Shown here in pieces: positions 7,961-17,360 of a DNA stretch of 64,000 nucleotides. The stretch's first letter is position 1, and every line of letters begins with the position of its first letter. The DNA lies in NCBI RefSeq assembly GCF_001592205.1, contig NZ_BCWM01000001.1, positions 186,001 to 250,000 of the forward strand. The letters are read 5' to 3'. Source of the stretch: Brevundimonas vesicularis NBRC 12165. GTDB lineage: Bacteria > Pseudomonadota > Alphaproteobacteria > Caulobacterales > Caulobacteraceae. Made by a program: the position numbers and the translations under genes. The notes below the pieces were generated by a model that saw nothing but the letters and a program-made list of their open reading frames with translations, was not told where the DNA came from and did not search any database.

Positions 7961-7976
7961 CGGCACGATCCTCGCA
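7961..7976 (+). promoter_or_regulatory. Sigma-54 promoter of flgI operon
   Basis: CGGCACGATCCTCGCA matches the sigma-54 consensus TGGCACG-N4-TTGC at most positions, with the invariant GG (7962-7963) and GC (7974-7975) twelve bases apart. The predicted start site is about 25 bases before the flgI ATG at 8013. flgI is a sigma-54-dependent class III gene in Caulobacter, so sequence and context agree. Confidence 0.75.
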
Positions 7977-8012
7977 GTGATGACGGCGTAACGTTGCGTG
8001 GACGCCTGACCG

Positions 8013-9134
8013 ATGCAAAATCTGCTTGCCCGCCTGATCGCCTCCGTCGCCGCGACGCTCGTCGTCGCCGGCGGCGCGACCTCGGCGTTGGCCCAGTCGC
8101 AGTCGCGCATCAAGGACATCGCCGCCATCGAGGGCGTGCGAGGCAACCAGTTGGTCGGCTACGGCATGGTCATGGGGCTGAACGGCACGGGCGATTCCTT
8201 ACGCAACTGCCCCTTCACCCGCCAATCGCTGGAAGGCATGACCGAGCGGCTGGGCGTCAACATTCGCGGGGCCAACGCCAACACCAAGAATATGGCCGCC
8301 GTCATGGTCACCGCCGACCTGCCCGCATTCGCCACGCCCGGCTCGCGCATCGACGTGTCGGTGGCCTCTATGTGCGACGCTAAAAGCTTGCTGGGCGGTT
8401 CGCTGGTTGTCACCAGCCTGCAAGGCGCGGACGGTCAGGTCTATGCGGTGGCGCAAGGCTCGGTCCAGACCGGCGCCGTCTCGGCGTCTGGCGGTTCGGG
8501 GTCGTCGGTGACGCGCGGCGTGCCGACCGCCGGCCGCATCGCCTCGGGCGCCCTGGTCGAGCGCGAGACCGGCTTCCAGATGGCCAATATGAACGAGGTA
8601 CGCCTGAATCTGCGCAACCCCGACTTCACCACCGCCCAGCGCGTCGCCGCCGTCGTCAACGCCGCCTATCCAGGCTCGGCTTTGGCCGAGAACGGCACGG
8701 TCGTCGCCCTGCGCGCGCCTGGTGAACTGGGCATGGCGGGCTTCATCAGCCGGATCGAAAACCTGGCCGTCAGCGTCGATACCCCCGCCAAGGTCATTAT
8801 CGACGAGGTCAACGGCGTCATCGTCATGGGGGACGCCGTGCGCATCTCTCGCGTCGCCATCGCCCAGGGCAACCTAACCATATCGGTGGACGAACAGCCG
8901 CAAGTCAGTCAGCCGGCGCCCTTCAGCCGGGGCCAGACCGCCGTCGTGCCCTCGACCCAGGTGAACGTCGAAGAGGATCTGGGCACCCAGATGCGGCTGG
9001 TCGGCGGCGGGGCCAACCTGTCCACCCTGGTCAACGGCCTGAACGCCTTGGGCGTCAGCCCGCGTGATATGATCAGCATTCTGCAGGCCATCAAGGCCGC
9101 CGGCGCCCTGCAGGCCGACATCGAAGTGATGTGA
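8013..9134 (+). CDS. flgI: Flagellar P-ring protein FlgI
   Basis: A 373-residue exported protein that polymerises in the periplasm around the rod to form the P ring. A cleavable signal peptide ends near ALAQSQ (about residue 28). Next come the conserved FlgI blocks RIKDIAAIEGVRGNQLVGYGMV, GLNGTGD and MAAVMVTADLP, and the C-terminal LVNGLNALGVSPRDMISILQAIKAAGALQAD. Two cysteines (NCPFT and MCDAK) could form the disulfide known to stabilise P-ring subunits. It is first in an operon with the cheL-like rod-binding gene and flbY. Confidence 0.96.
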   Translation: MQNLLARLIASVAATLVVAGGATSALAQSQSRIKDIAAIEGVRGNQLVGYGMVMGLNGTGDSLRNCPFTRQSLEGMTERLGVNIRGANANTKNMAAVMVTADLPAFATPGSRIDVSVASMCDAKSLLGGSLVVTSLQGADGQVYAVAQGSVQTGAVSASGGSGSSVTRGVPTAGRIASGALVERETGFQMANMNEVRLNLRNPDFTTAQRVAAVVNAAYPGSALAENGTVVALRAPGELGMAGFISRIENLAVSVDTPAKVIIDEVNGVIVMGDAVRISRVAIAQGNLTISVDEQPQVSQPAPFSRGQTAVVPSTQVNVEEDLGTQMRLVGGGANLSTLVNGLNALGVSPRDMISILQAIKAAGALQADIEVM

Positions 9135-9136
9135 GC

Positions 9137-9439
9137 ATGACCGACCTGACCGTCTCCGCCGATCTGCTGCGCCCCGCCGCGGCCGCCCCAACGGCCGTGA
9201 ACCGTGACAAAATCGCGGAAACCGCCAAGGCCTTCGAGGCCACCTTCATCTCGCAGATGCTGAAGCCGATGTTCGAAGGCCTGTCGACCGACGGCCTGTT
9301 CGGCGGCGGTCAGGGCGAGGCGACATGGCGTAGCTTCATGCTGGACGAAATGGCCAAGAGCACGGTGAAGGCCGGTGGCATCGGCCTGAGCAACACCGTC
9401 ATGGCCGAAATGCTGAAGATGCAGGAGGGCCGGCAATGA
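9137..9439 (+). CDS. cheL: Rod-binding protein (FlgJ N-terminal type), CheL
   Basis: A 100-residue protein matching only the rod-capping domain of FlgJ (FEATFISQMLKPMFEGL, FGGGQGEATWRSFMLDEMAK), without the muramidase domain present in enterobacterial FlgJ. Caulobacter has the same short form downstream of flgI, called CheL. It probably caps or chaperones rod assembly in the periplasm. I used the ATG at 9137; a GTG at 9131 overlapping the flgI stop would add two residues. The 3' end overlaps the next gene (ATGA), indicating coupling. Confidence 0.85.
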   Translation: MTDLTVSADLLRPAAAAPTAVNRDKIAETAKAFEATFISQMLKPMFEGLSTDGLFGGGQGEATWRSFMLDEMAKSTVKAGGIGLSNTVMAEMLKMQEGRQ

Positions 9440-9873
9440 GCGACACTGAACTGGCCCAGGCACGCGTTCGCCAGCTGACGACCCTGACCTTGCGCCTGAC
9501 CGAGCGGCTGAGGGCCGAAACAGCCGCTTTCGCCGATGGCCGTCCTCAGGATGTGGCGGCCGGTCTGTCGGAAACCCAGGAGATGGCCAATCTCTACCGT
9601 CGCGATTCCGCCCATGTGAAGGCCAATCCGGCGCTGCTAAGCGGCGCTCCGATGGAAGACCGCAGGACACTGATCGACGCCACGCGTGAGTTCGACGCGG
9701 CCCTGACTCGCCACAGCCGCGCCGTCGACGCCGCGCGTCAAATCTCCGAGGGTCTGGTCCGCGCCATCGCGGCGGAGGTCACCGCTGCTCGCACACCCGC
9801 CTCCGCCTATGCCGCCGACGGCCGCGCCTCGCTAGGCGACGGACGCGCTGTCGCCCTGAACCGAATGGCCTGA
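9436..9873 (+). CDS. flbY: Flagellar protein FlbY-like (FlgN-type helical protein)
   Basis: A 145-residue, mostly helical soluble protein with no signal peptide. It starts inside the stop of the cheL-like gene (ATGA). Position after flgI and cheL matches the Caulobacter gene flbY, and the long helices (VRQLTTLTLRLTERLRAETAAF, then a central ALTRHSRAVDAARQISEGLVRAI) are like small flagellar export chaperones. The FlgN-type role is an inference; only the operon context is firm. Confidence 0.65.
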   Translation: MSDTELAQARVRQLTTLTLRLTERLRAETAAFADGRPQDVAAGLSETQEMANLYRRDSAHVKANPALLSGAPMEDRRTLIDATREFDAALTRHSRAVDAARQISEGLVRAIAAEVTAARTPASAYAADGRASLGDGRAVALNRMA

Positions 9874-9976
9874 AGCGCATGGCCTGAAGGGACGGCCCTT
9901 CGCCGTTCGCAGATCACGGTTCGCGTCCTAAGGGTCATTGCCTATTTTTTAAGCGACTGTGTGCCAGCATGGCCTC

Positions 9977-11554
9977 ATGACGCTGACCACTCGCCTCCTA
10001 GGCCTGGCCTTCGCTTCCGCCGACACCCTGGTGGAGGTGGATCCGAAAGGCGTGGTCGCCTTTGCGATCGGCGCGGGCGCCGTGGCCGGCGAAGACGCAG
10101 GCGCGACCTGGACGGGCCGTCCCCTGCTCGATCTGCTGCACGACGGCGCCTCTACCCTGACCGCCCTGCAAGGCATGAAGGCCGGTGTGCGTATTCCGGC
10201 GACGTCGATCCTTGTGGCGGCCGGTCCTGACCGCGTGCGCCGCGCCTCGTTCCGCGCCTTCGTCCTGCCGCAGATGGCGCCCGCCGTCTCCTGCGCCATA
10301 TCCTACGAAGGCCCGGCCTTCGCGCTGGAGGATCTGGAAACCCGCCCGCTTCTTGAGCCGGAAGATTTCCTGGCCGACGCAGGGCGCGTGTTGGAGTCTA
10401 ATCCCGACCTGGCCCTGTCTTTCCTTGACATCACGGGGCTTGAGAACGTCACTGGCGACGCCGCCGACCGTCTGAACCGCCGCATCGAGGCCACGCTTCA
10501 GTCCGCCGCCGTCGAGGGGTCGAGCGCGTCGCAGGTCACCGGCGTCCGCTTCGCCCTGCTGCGCCCCGCCAACGACCGTCGCGACATCGCAGCCGAGATC
10601 GTGGAAGCCGGTCGGGCCGAAGGCCTATCGCTGGGCGCCGAGGCTTTCAGCTCGCCCGTGCCGCCCGGATCGGATTCCCTGTGCGTGCTGCGCGCCATGC
10701 GGTTCGCCATCGAAGGCTGTCTGAAGGGCGACGGCCTCGCCAATCCGCAGATCGCCTTCGCGGACTCGCTAAAGCGCACCTTCCGCGACGCTGAAACTTT
10801 CCGCAGCCTGGTCAAGTCGCGCGAGTTCCAGGTCCATTATCAGCCCATCGTCCATCTGGACTCCCGCGCGGTCCACCACTTCGAGGCCCTGACCCGCTTC
10901 AACGGCAACAATGGACCCGCCGAGGCCATTCGCATGGCCGAGGAGTTGGACATGATCGAGTCGTTCGACCTCGCCGTGGCGGAGAAGGTGCTGAAGCGGA
11001 TGCGCCAGCCCGGCGCCGGCCTTCTGAAGATGGCGATCAATGTTTCGGGCGCCTCGCTGGGCGATGACACCTACGTCGAGCAGTTGCTGCGCATGACCGC
11101 CGGCGCGCCCGAGGAACGCCGTCGCCTGATGGTCGAGGTGACCGAAACCTCCGCCGTTGCAGACATCGAAGCCGCCGACCGTCGCCTGGCTGCGCTGCGC
11201 GAAGCCGGTATCAAGGTCTGCATCGACGATTTCGGCGCAGGGGCCGCCGCCTTCGACTATCTGCGCAAACTGTCCGTGGATTCGGTCAAGATCGACGGAG
11301 CCATCGTGCGCGACATCCAGACCGACCAACGGTCCAAGGCCATGCTGCACAGCATCGTCGAACTGTGCCGTTCGATGAGGCTGGAAACGATTGCTGAGAT
11401 GATCGAGACCGACGGCGTCGCCGCCGAGCTCAAGGCGGCGGGCGTCGAATACGGCCAAGGCTGGCTCTTCGGCCGCGCTGAAGCCGAGCCGCGCACCCAA
11501 CTGTCCAGCCCGTCGATGGTCCGTCGCAAGGGCGCCGTCGAGGCCTGGGGTTGA
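9977..11554 (+). CDS. EAL-domain cyclic-di-GMP phosphodiesterase-like protein
   Basis: A 525-residue cytoplasmic protein. The C-terminal EAL domain (about residues 275-510) keeps the metal and catalytic set: EALTRF at 303, NVSG, EVTET, DDFGAG, VKIDG, an AEMIE variant of the usual AEGVE and GQGWLFG. It should therefore hydrolyse c-di-GMP. The N-terminal half is unlike any domain I recognise with confidence: a PAS-like start (about 10-110) and a GGDEF-sized middle without GGDEF residues (about 135-265). No membrane segment is seen. The start is the ATG at 9977; a GTG or upstream codon at 9959 is less likely. Location after flagellar genes suggests motility control. Confidence 0.85.
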   Translation: MTLTTRLLGLAFASADTLVEVDPKGVVAFAIGAGAVAGEDAGATWTGRPLLDLLHDGASTLTALQGMKAGVRIPATSILVAAGPDRVRRASFRAFVLPQMAPAVSCAISYEGPAFALEDLETRPLLEPEDFLADAGRVLESNPDLALSFLDITGLENVTGDAADRLNRRIEATLQSAAVEGSSASQVTGVRFALLRPANDRRDIAAEIVEAGRAEGLSLGAEAFSSPVPPGSDSLCVLRAMRFAIEGCLKGDGLANPQIAFADSLKRTFRDAETFRSLVKSREFQVHYQPIVHLDSRAVHHFEALTRFNGNNGPAEAIRMAEELDMIESFDLAVAEKVLKRMRQPGAGLLKMAINVSGASLGDDTYVEQLLRMTAGAPEERRRLMVEVTETSAVADIEAADRRLAALREAGIKVCIDDFGAGAAAFDYLRKLSVDSVKIDGAIVRDIQTDQRSKAMLHSIVELCRSMRLETIAEMIETDGVAAELKAAGVEYGQGWLFGRAEAEPRTQLSSPSMVRRKGAVEAWG

Positions 11555-11560
11555 CCGACT

Positions 11561-13171
11561 TCAGAGTTCGATCGGGCGCGTGATCTTCAGCGCCGCCAGG
11601 AAATCCACGTCGTGGCTCACCACGATCAACGCGCCGTCATAGGCGTTCAGCGCCTCCTCGATCGACGCGATGGCGTCCAGGTCGAGGTGGTTCGTCGGCT
11701 CGTCCAGCACCAGCAACTGCGGCGGCGTCGCGCCTGTCATGACGCAGGCCAGACCCGCCCTCAGCCGCTCCCCGCCTGACAGCTCGCCGACCCGGCGCTG
11801 CGCCGCCGTATTGCGAAACAGGAACCGCGCCAGCGCCGCCTGGGCGTCATTGACCGACCCTTGCGGGTTCAATCGCCGCCACGCCTCCACCAAGGTTTCG
11901 TCCGGGCTCAGGATCTTGACCTCCTGATCCAGCAGCACCGCACGCACAGGCCGATCGACGGCGCCCGTGGTCGGTTGCAGATCGCCGGTGATCAGCCGCA
12001 GCAAGGTCGTCTTGCCCGCGCCGTTCGGTCCCGTGATCGCGACTCGTTCCGGCCCGACCAGCTTCAGGTCGACCGGCCCGACGATCGTCCGTCCCTCAGG
12101 TGTCGCCCAACCGACTTGGTCCAATGTCAGCACTGTCCGTCCCGTTGGCAGGCCGGTCGTCGGCATCGGGATCGCCAGCGTCCGCGTTCGCTCTACGCGC
12201 GCCTGGGCTGAGGCCAAGGCGTCCTGCGCGGCCGCGGCCTGACGTTCGGCCAGCAAGCCGCCGCGCGCGCCCGTGTTTTCAGCGCGCTCGGCCCGGGCGC
12301 CCAGCAGGATTTTCGGCATATCGCCCTTGGCGGCCTTGCGACGGCCGGCGGCGTCACGGCGCGACTGAGCCTCCGCGCGCTGCTGAGCCTCCGCGCCGAC
12401 ACGCGCGAGTTCGCGCTTGGCTTCGGCCAGATCCCGCGTCGCCGCCTCGCGCTCCAGCGCCTTTCGCTCGACATAGGCGTCATAGCCGCCGCCGTAGCTG
12501 GCGACGCCCAGGCTCGACACCTCAAGGATTCGGTCCATGCGGCGCAACAGGTTGCGATCATGGCTGACCACCACGACCCCGCCGTCCCAACGCGCGATGA
12601 CATCGGCGACCAGCGCCCGCGCCTGCGCATCCAGATGATTGGTCGGCTCGTCCAGCAGGATCAGATCGGGCTGGGCCAGCCTCAAACCCGCCAGCCGCAA
12701 CCGCGTCTGCTCGCCCCCGCTGAGACTGCACGTCAGGCGGTCGTGGTCCAGGTCAGGCAGCCCGATCTCTCGCAAGGCCTCGTCAAGACGAGTCTCCAGC
12801 GTCCAGTCAGCCTCGGCCAGATCGTCAGCCGTTCCCTGCCCCGCCAAAACCCGCGCCACAACAGCCAGCGCAGATTCTACACCGAGGGTTCGCGCGACGG
12901 TTTCGTCTGGCGCCGGCTCATAACGCTGATCCAGCACGCCGATCGTTCCAGCTCGCGCGACTGCACCCTCGGCAGGCGCGGCTTCGCCCGAGATCAGGCG
13001 CAGCAGCGTGCTCTTGCCCGCGCCATTGCGACCGACGATGCCGGTTCGCTCAGGCCCGAACGTCAGGCTCAGATTGTCGAATAATGTGGCGCCGTCCGGC
13101 GTCCTAGCGGCGACCTTGTCGAGTGTCGCGAGTGCGGACGGGGACGCGTTTCGGCTTGGGCTGATTGGCAT
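11561..13171 (-). CDS. ABC-F family ATPase
   Basis: A 536-residue soluble protein with two ABC domains and no membrane segments, the ABC-F layout (Uup, EttA, YheS and ribosome-protection relatives). Domain 1 has Walker A GRNGAGKST at about 47-55, signature LSGGEQ and LILLDEPTNHLD. A charged Arg/Glu/Ala-rich linker follows, then domain 2 with GPNGAGKTT, LSGGERLRAG and LVLDEPTNHLD. ABC-F proteins act on the ribosome; whether this one confers antibiotic protection or has a housekeeping role cannot be told from sequence alone. It is convergent with the EAL gene. Confidence 0.9.
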   Translation of the reverse strand: MPISPSRNASPSALATLDKVAARTPDGATLFDNLSLTFGPERTGIVGRNGAGKSTLLRLISGEAAPAEGAVARAGTIGVLDQRYEPAPDETVARTLGVESALAVVARVLAGQGTADDLAEADWTLETRLDEALREIGLPDLDHDRLTCSLSGGEQTRLRLAGLRLAQPDLILLDEPTNHLDAQARALVADVIARWDGGVVVVSHDRNLLRRMDRILEVSSLGVASYGGGYDAYVERKALEREAATRDLAEAKRELARVGAEAQQRAEAQSRRDAAGRRKAAKGDMPKILLGARAERAENTGARGGLLAERQAAAAQDALASAQARVERTRTLAIPMPTTGLPTGRTVLTLDQVGWATPEGRTIVGPVDLKLVGPERVAITGPNGAGKTTLLRLITGDLQPTTGAVDRPVRAVLLDQEVKILSPDETLVEAWRRLNPQGSVNDAQAALARFLFRNTAAQRRVGELSGGERLRAGLACVMTGATPPQLLVLDEPTNHLDLDAIASIEEALNAYDGALIVVSHDVDFLAALKITRPIEL

Positions 13172-13229
13172 TGAGGATCACGAGCAGCATGGCGGACAGG
13201 GCGGAACCGGTGGCCAATGCGATGATCAT
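13104..13229 (-). CDS. Possible 41-residue single-span membrane protein
   Basis: A short frame beginning MIIALATGSALSAMLLVIL, one clear hydrophobic helix, followed by a Lys/Arg/Pro-rich tail. AGAAGG lies about 10 bases before the ATG. Its last 68 bases overlap the start of the ABC-F gene in another frame. Such small proteins can be real, but the overlap and short length make chance plausible. A similar candidate (hydrophobic start, Pro/Arg tail) occurs at 60097-60225. Confidence 0.3.
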   Translation of the reverse strand: MIIALATGSALSAMLLVILNANQPKPKRVPVRTRDTRQGRR

Positions 13230-13346
13230 GATCGTCAAACCTTCTGCAAAACGCGTCAGAACAAGGAGGATGGGTCGTAATCCCGCAATGCGCAAGTCTG
13301 GCGTCGAACACGGCCGCGTGAGAAGCTTGGCGTTGAGGAGACAACC

Positions 13347-13781
13347 ATGAAGACCGTCATCACCCTCGCCATCGTCTCCACACTGGCTTGCGCCGCATGC
13401 GCGACTGCGCCGGACCGGCGGCCGTCTGCCCCGAATTACAGCGCCGTGCCGACCCAGGCGCCGACGCCCAACGCACGGCTCTATGCCGCCTGCCTGGAGC
13501 AGGCTGCCGCAGCCGACGCCTATCGTCGCGCGGACAACGGGGACGGCGCAGAATATATCCTGTTCACCTGCACGGGTGCGCCGGCCGCCGCCTTCGCCAC
13601 AGCCTTGATTCCCTGGAGCGAGAAGATCGGATCGACATTCCAGCGTGACGGCCGCACCTTCCGCTCGACCGCAAAGGTCGAGGCCGACCTGTTCGGAGTC
13701 GATTCCTGCTCGACCGATGCGATGGGCGGAGACGCTGTCTGCATCCTGTCGTTCAACGCCGGCGACTTCCTCGACCAATAG
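13347..13781 (+). CDS. Small lipoprotein, function unknown
   Basis: A 144-residue predicted lipoprotein. The signal region ends in a lipobox-like ACAAC (Cys18). A Pro-rich linker follows, then a globular part of about 100 residues with further cysteines (AACLEQ, FTCTG, DSCSTD, VCILSF) and a LIPWSEKIGSTFQRDGR core. A clear GAGGAG ribosome site lies upstream. I do not recognise a family. It precedes the truncated haemoglobin gene by 25 bases on the same strand, so the two may be co-transcribed. Confidence 0.7.
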   Translation: MKTVITLAIVSTLACAACATAPDRRPSAPNYSAVPTQAPTPNARLYAACLEQAAAADAYRRADNGDGAEYILFTCTGAPAAAFATALIPWSEKIGSTFQRDGRTFRSTAKVEADLFGVDSCSTDAMGGDAVCILSFNAGDFLDQ

Positions 13782-13806
13782 GCTGGCTCCCGCTAGACCA
13801 GCCGTC

Positions 13807-14301
13807 ATGCAAACCCTTTTCCGCATCGACGACCCCGCCAGCGCCGCCGCGCGGCGCGGGGCCGCCGTCCAGCGCCTGCGAGACGAGACAGGTATCGACG
13901 AGGCCATGATCGACGCCCTGGTCGAAGGCTTCTACGCCCGCGTCCGCGACGACGCCCTGATCGGCCCGATCTTCGCGGACCGGATCACCGACTGGGCGCC
14001 GCATCTGGCGCAGATGAAGCTTTTCTGGTCGTCGGTCGCCCTGTCCACCGGCGTCTATCAAGGCAGGCCGATGCCGAAACATCTGCCCCTTCCCATCGAT
14101 GCGCGGCATTTCGATCGCTGGCTGGAGCTGTTCGTCGAAACTGCGCGCGCCCTGTGCCCGCCCATCGCCGCCGACCACTTCGTTGAACGCGCCCGTCGCA
14201 TCGCCGAAAGTCTGGAACTGGGCGTCGCAAACGCCAGCGGCGTGCGTCTGGCCATGGGCGAGCGTTTCGTGCGGCCCACGCAGGTGTGGACGCCGGATTG
14301 A
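13807..14301 (+). CDS. Group III truncated haemoglobin
   Basis: A 164-residue globin of the TrHbP class (COG2346), with the group III pattern MIDALVEGFYARVRDDALIGPIF, then MKLFWSSVALSTGVYQGRPMPKHLPLPI, whose His in PKH is the expected proximal haem ligand. A Trp in FDRWLELF is also typical. Group III globins are thought to bind O2 or NO, often in respiration or nitrosative stress; no enzymatic activity can be assigned here. The ATG at 13807 was chosen because homology begins at TLFRIDD. Confidence 0.88.
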   Translation: MQTLFRIDDPASAAARRGAAVQRLRDETGIDEAMIDALVEGFYARVRDDALIGPIFADRITDWAPHLAQMKLFWSSVALSTGVYQGRPMPKHLPLPIDARHFDRWLELFVETARALCPPIAADHFVERARRIAESLELGVANASGVRLAMGERFVRPTQVWTPD

Positions 14302-14316
14302 TGCACCGGCCGAAAT

Positions 14317-14331
14317 GTTCCTACATTGTTC
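14317..14331 (+). promoter_or_regulatory. LexA (SOS) box of uvrA
   Basis: GTTCCTACATTGTTC is an exact match to the alphaproteobacterial LexA operator GTTC-N7-GTTC. It lies 80 bases before the uvrA ATG at 14412 and in the only gap before this gene. uvrA is a standard SOS gene in Caulobacterales, which makes this assignment strong. The same motif recurs at 24767-24781. Confidence 0.88.
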
Positions 14332-14411
14332 TTGCTTCAATCACGCAATTCGTCCCCATATAGCGATGTCGCGCCGGACCCGCCGGCCCTCCTCCGCGTT
14401 CTCCGGACAGC

Positions 14412-17357
14412 ATGACCGAAAAGCATAACTTCATCCGCGTTCGCGGCGCCCGCGAGCATAACCTCAAGGGCGTGGATCTCGACATTCCGCGTGAACAGCT
14501 GGTGGTGATGACCGGCCTGTCGGGGTCTGGCAAATCCTCGCTGGCATTCGACACTATCTATGCCGAAGGCCAGCGGCGTTATGTCGAGAGCCTGTCGGCC
14601 TATGCCCGCCAGTTCCTGGAGCTGATGGGCAAGCCGGACGTGGATCTGATCGAAGGCCTGTCCCCGGCCATCTCCATCGAACAGAAGACAACGTCCAAGA
14701 ACCCGCGCTCGACCGTCGGTACGGTGACGGAAATTCACGACTATATGCGCCTGCTGTGGGCGCGGGTCGGCGTGCCCTATTCGCCGGCGACCGGCCTGCC
14801 CATTGAGAGCCAGACCGTCAGCCAGATGATCGACAAGCTGGTCGCCCTGCCCGATGGTGAGCGCATCCTGCTGCTCGCCCCCGTCGTTCGCGGCCGTAAG
14901 GGCGAGTACAGGAAGGAAATCGCCGAGTGGCAGCGGCAGGGCTTCCAGCGCCTGAAGATCGACGGCCAGTTCTATCCGATCGACGAAGCGCCCACGCTGG
15001 ACAAGAAGTTCAAGCACGACATCGACATCGTCGTGGACCGGATCGTCACCAAGCCGGATCAGGAAGCGCGCTACGCCGACAGCCTACAGACGGCGCTGGG
15101 TCTGGCCGACGGCATCGCCAATGCCGAATGGGCCTCGACGGCGGAAGGTGAAACCGCGCCGCGCTCCATCCTGTTTTCCGAACGATTCGCATGCCCGGTG
15201 TCGGGTTTCACGATCAGCGAGATAGAGCCGCGTCTGTTCTCGTTCAACAACCCCTTCGGCGCCTGCCCGGTCTGCGACGGCTTGGGTGTCAAGCTGGCAT
15301 TTGACGCCGATCTGGTGATCCCGGACCGCGACAAGACACTGCACAAGGGTGCCGTTGCGCCATGGGCGCGTGGGCCGTCGCCGCTTTACACCCAGACACT
15401 GCAGTCGCTCAGCCTCCACTATGGCTTCTCGATGGACAAGCCGTGGCGCGACCTGCCCGCCCAGGCGCACAAGGCCATCCTGCACGGCACGGGGTCGGAG
15501 AAGATCAAGTTCGTCTATGACGACAACGCCCGAAAATACGAGGTCTCCAAGCCGTTCGAAGGGGTGCTGCCGAACCTGGAACGCCGCTGGCGCGAGACCG
15601 ACAGCGCCTGGGTGCGCGAGGAACTGGCCCGCTATCAATCCGAGACGCCCTGCAACGCGTGTCACGGCAAGCGGCTGAAGCCCGAGGCCCTGGCGGTCAA
15701 GGTTGGCGGCGAGGACATCGCCGACATCTCCACCCTGTCCATCTCCAAGGCCTATCTGTGGTTCTCGACGCTGGAAGAGAACCTGACCGACAAGCAGATG
15801 GAGATCGCCCGGCGCATCCTGAAGGAAATCTGCGACCGGCTGCGATTCCTGAACAACGTCGGCCTGGATTATCTGAACCTGTCGCGATCCTCCGGCACTC
15901 TGTCGGGCGGCGAGAGCCAACGCATCCGCTTGGCGTCGCAAATCGGCTCGGGCCTCACCGGCGTCCTCTACGTGCTGGACGAGCCGTCCATCGGCCTCCA
16001 TCAACGCGACAACACCCGCCTGCTGGAAAGCCTGAAGGGGCTGCGCGATCTCGGCAACTCGGTCCTCGTGGTCGAGCATGACGAAGAAGCCATCCTGACC
16101 GCGGACTACGTCATCGACATGGGCCCGGCCGCCGGGGTTCATGGCGGCCAGGTCTGCGCCGAGGGCACGCCGGCCCAGGTCATGGCCAATCCCAAGTCCT
16201 TGACCGGCAAATACCTGACCGGCGAGCGCGAGATCGAAGTCCCCGCCGAGGGTCGCCGCCCCATCAACCGCAAGCGAATGCTGAAAATCAGCGGCGCCAG
16301 CGGCAACAATCTGAAGAGCGTCACCGGCGAAATCCCGGTCGGCGTCTTCACCTGCATCACCGGCGTCTCGGGCGGCGGCAAGTCCACTTTCACCATCGAG
16401 ACCCTGTACAAGGCCGCCGCGCGTCGCCTGAACAATGCCTCGGAGGCCCCTGCCCCCTTCGATCGGATCGAAGGCCTGGAGCATTTCGACAAGGTCATCG
16501 ACATCGACCAGTCGCCCATCGGCCGCACCCCGCGCTCGAACCCCGCGACCTATACCGGCGCCTTCGGGCCTATCCGCGACTGGTACGCCGGCCTGCCGGA
16601 ATCCAAGGCGCGCGGCTATGGCCCCGGGCGGTTCAGCTTCAACGTCAAGGGCGGGCGTTGCGAAGCCTGCCAAGGCGACGGCGTCATCAAGATCGAGATG
16701 CACTTCCTGCCGGACGTCTATGTCACCTGCGACGTCTGCAAGGGCAAACGCTACAATCGCGAGACGCTGGAGATCGTGTTCAAGGGCAAGTCCATTTCGG
16801 ACGTGCTGGACATGACGGTCGAGGAGGCGGCGACCTTCTTCAAGGCCGTGCCGCCGATCCGCGACAAGATGCTGACGCTTGAACGCGTGGGCCTGGGCTA
16901 CGTCAAGGTTGGCCAGCCCGCCACTACCCTGTCAGGCGGCGAGGCCCAGCGGGTCAAACTGTCCAAGGAGCTGTCCAAGCGCGCCACCGGCCGCACCCTG
17001 TACATCCTCGACGAGCCGACCACCGGCCTGCATTTCGAGGATACGCGCAAGCTGCTGGAAGTGCTGCAGGAACTGGTCGAGGCCGGGAACACCATCGTGG
17101 TGATCGAGCACAACCTCGATGTCATCAAGGTCGCCGACTATCTGCTCGACTTCGGTCCCGAGGGCGGCGACGGCGGCGGCGAGATCGTCGCTGTGGGCAC
17201 GCCCGAACAGGTCGCGGACAACAAGGCCAGTTGGACCGGCAAATACCTCAAGGAGGTGCTGGATCGGCACGAGGACCGCCGCAAGGCGCGTGTGGCGGCC
17301 TTGGGCGGGTCCGTCGATGCTCCGGCCAAAAAGAAAAGGGTGAAGGCGTCGGCCTGA
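14412..17357 (+). CDS. uvrA: Excinuclease ABC subunit A
   Basis: A 981-residue nucleotide excision repair damage-recognition ATPase that partners UvrB and UvrC. It has two ABC halves: Walker [10 protein letters not shown] near 35 and GVSGGGKST near 650, two signature LSGGE motifs and two LDEPS/LDEPT Walker B motifs. The zinc-binding CPVC...CNAC and CEAC...CDVC modules are present. The C-terminal tail is Lys-rich. Length is in the normal range of UvrA. It is preceded by a perfect LexA box, so it should be SOS-inducible. Confidence 0.98.
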   Translation: MTEKHNFIRVRGAREHNLKGVDLDIPREQLVVMTGLSGSGKSSLAFDTIYAEGQRRYVESLSAYARQFLELMGKPDVDLIEGLSPAISIEQKTTSKNPRSTVGTVTEIHDYMRLLWARVGVPYSPATGLPIESQTVSQMIDKLVALPDGERILLLAPVVRGRKGEYRKEIAEWQRQGFQRLKIDGQFYPIDEAPTLDKKFKHDIDIVVDRIVTKPDQEARYADSLQTALGLADGIANAEWASTAEGETAPRSILFSERFACPVSGFTISEIEPRLFSFNNPFGACPVCDGLGVKLAFDADLVIPDRDKTLHKGAVAPWARGPSPLYTQTLQSLSLHYGFSMDKPWRDLPAQAHKAILHGTGSEKIKFVYDDNARKYEVSKPFEGVLPNLERRWRETDSAWVREELARYQSETPCNACHGKRLKPEALAVKVGGEDIADISTLSISKAYLWFSTLEENLTDKQMEIARRILKEICDRLRFLNNVGLDYLNLSRSSGTLSGGESQRIRLASQIGSGLTGVLYVLDEPSIGLHQRDNTRLLESLKGLRDLGNSVLVVEHDEEAILTADYVIDMGPAAGVHGGQVCAEGTPAQVMANPKSLTGKYLTGEREIEVPAEGRRPINRKRMLKISGASGNNLKSVTGEIPVGVFTCITGVSGGGKSTFTIETLYKAAARRLNNASEAPAPFDRIEGLEHFDKVIDIDQSPIGRTPRSNPATYTGAFGPIRDWYAGLPESKARGYGPGRFSFNVKGGRCEACQGDGVIKIEMHFLPDVYVTCDVCKGKRYNRETLEIVFKGKSISDVLDMTVEEAATFFKAVPPIRDKMLTLERVGLGYVKVGQPATTLSGGEAQRVKLSKELSKRATGRTLYILDEPTTGLHFEDTRKLLEVLQELVEAGNTIVVIEHNLDVIKVADYLLDFGPEGGDGGGEIVAVGTPEQVADNKASWTGKYLKEVLDRHEDRRKARVAALGGSVDAPAKKKRVKASA

Positions 17358-17360
17358 TCG

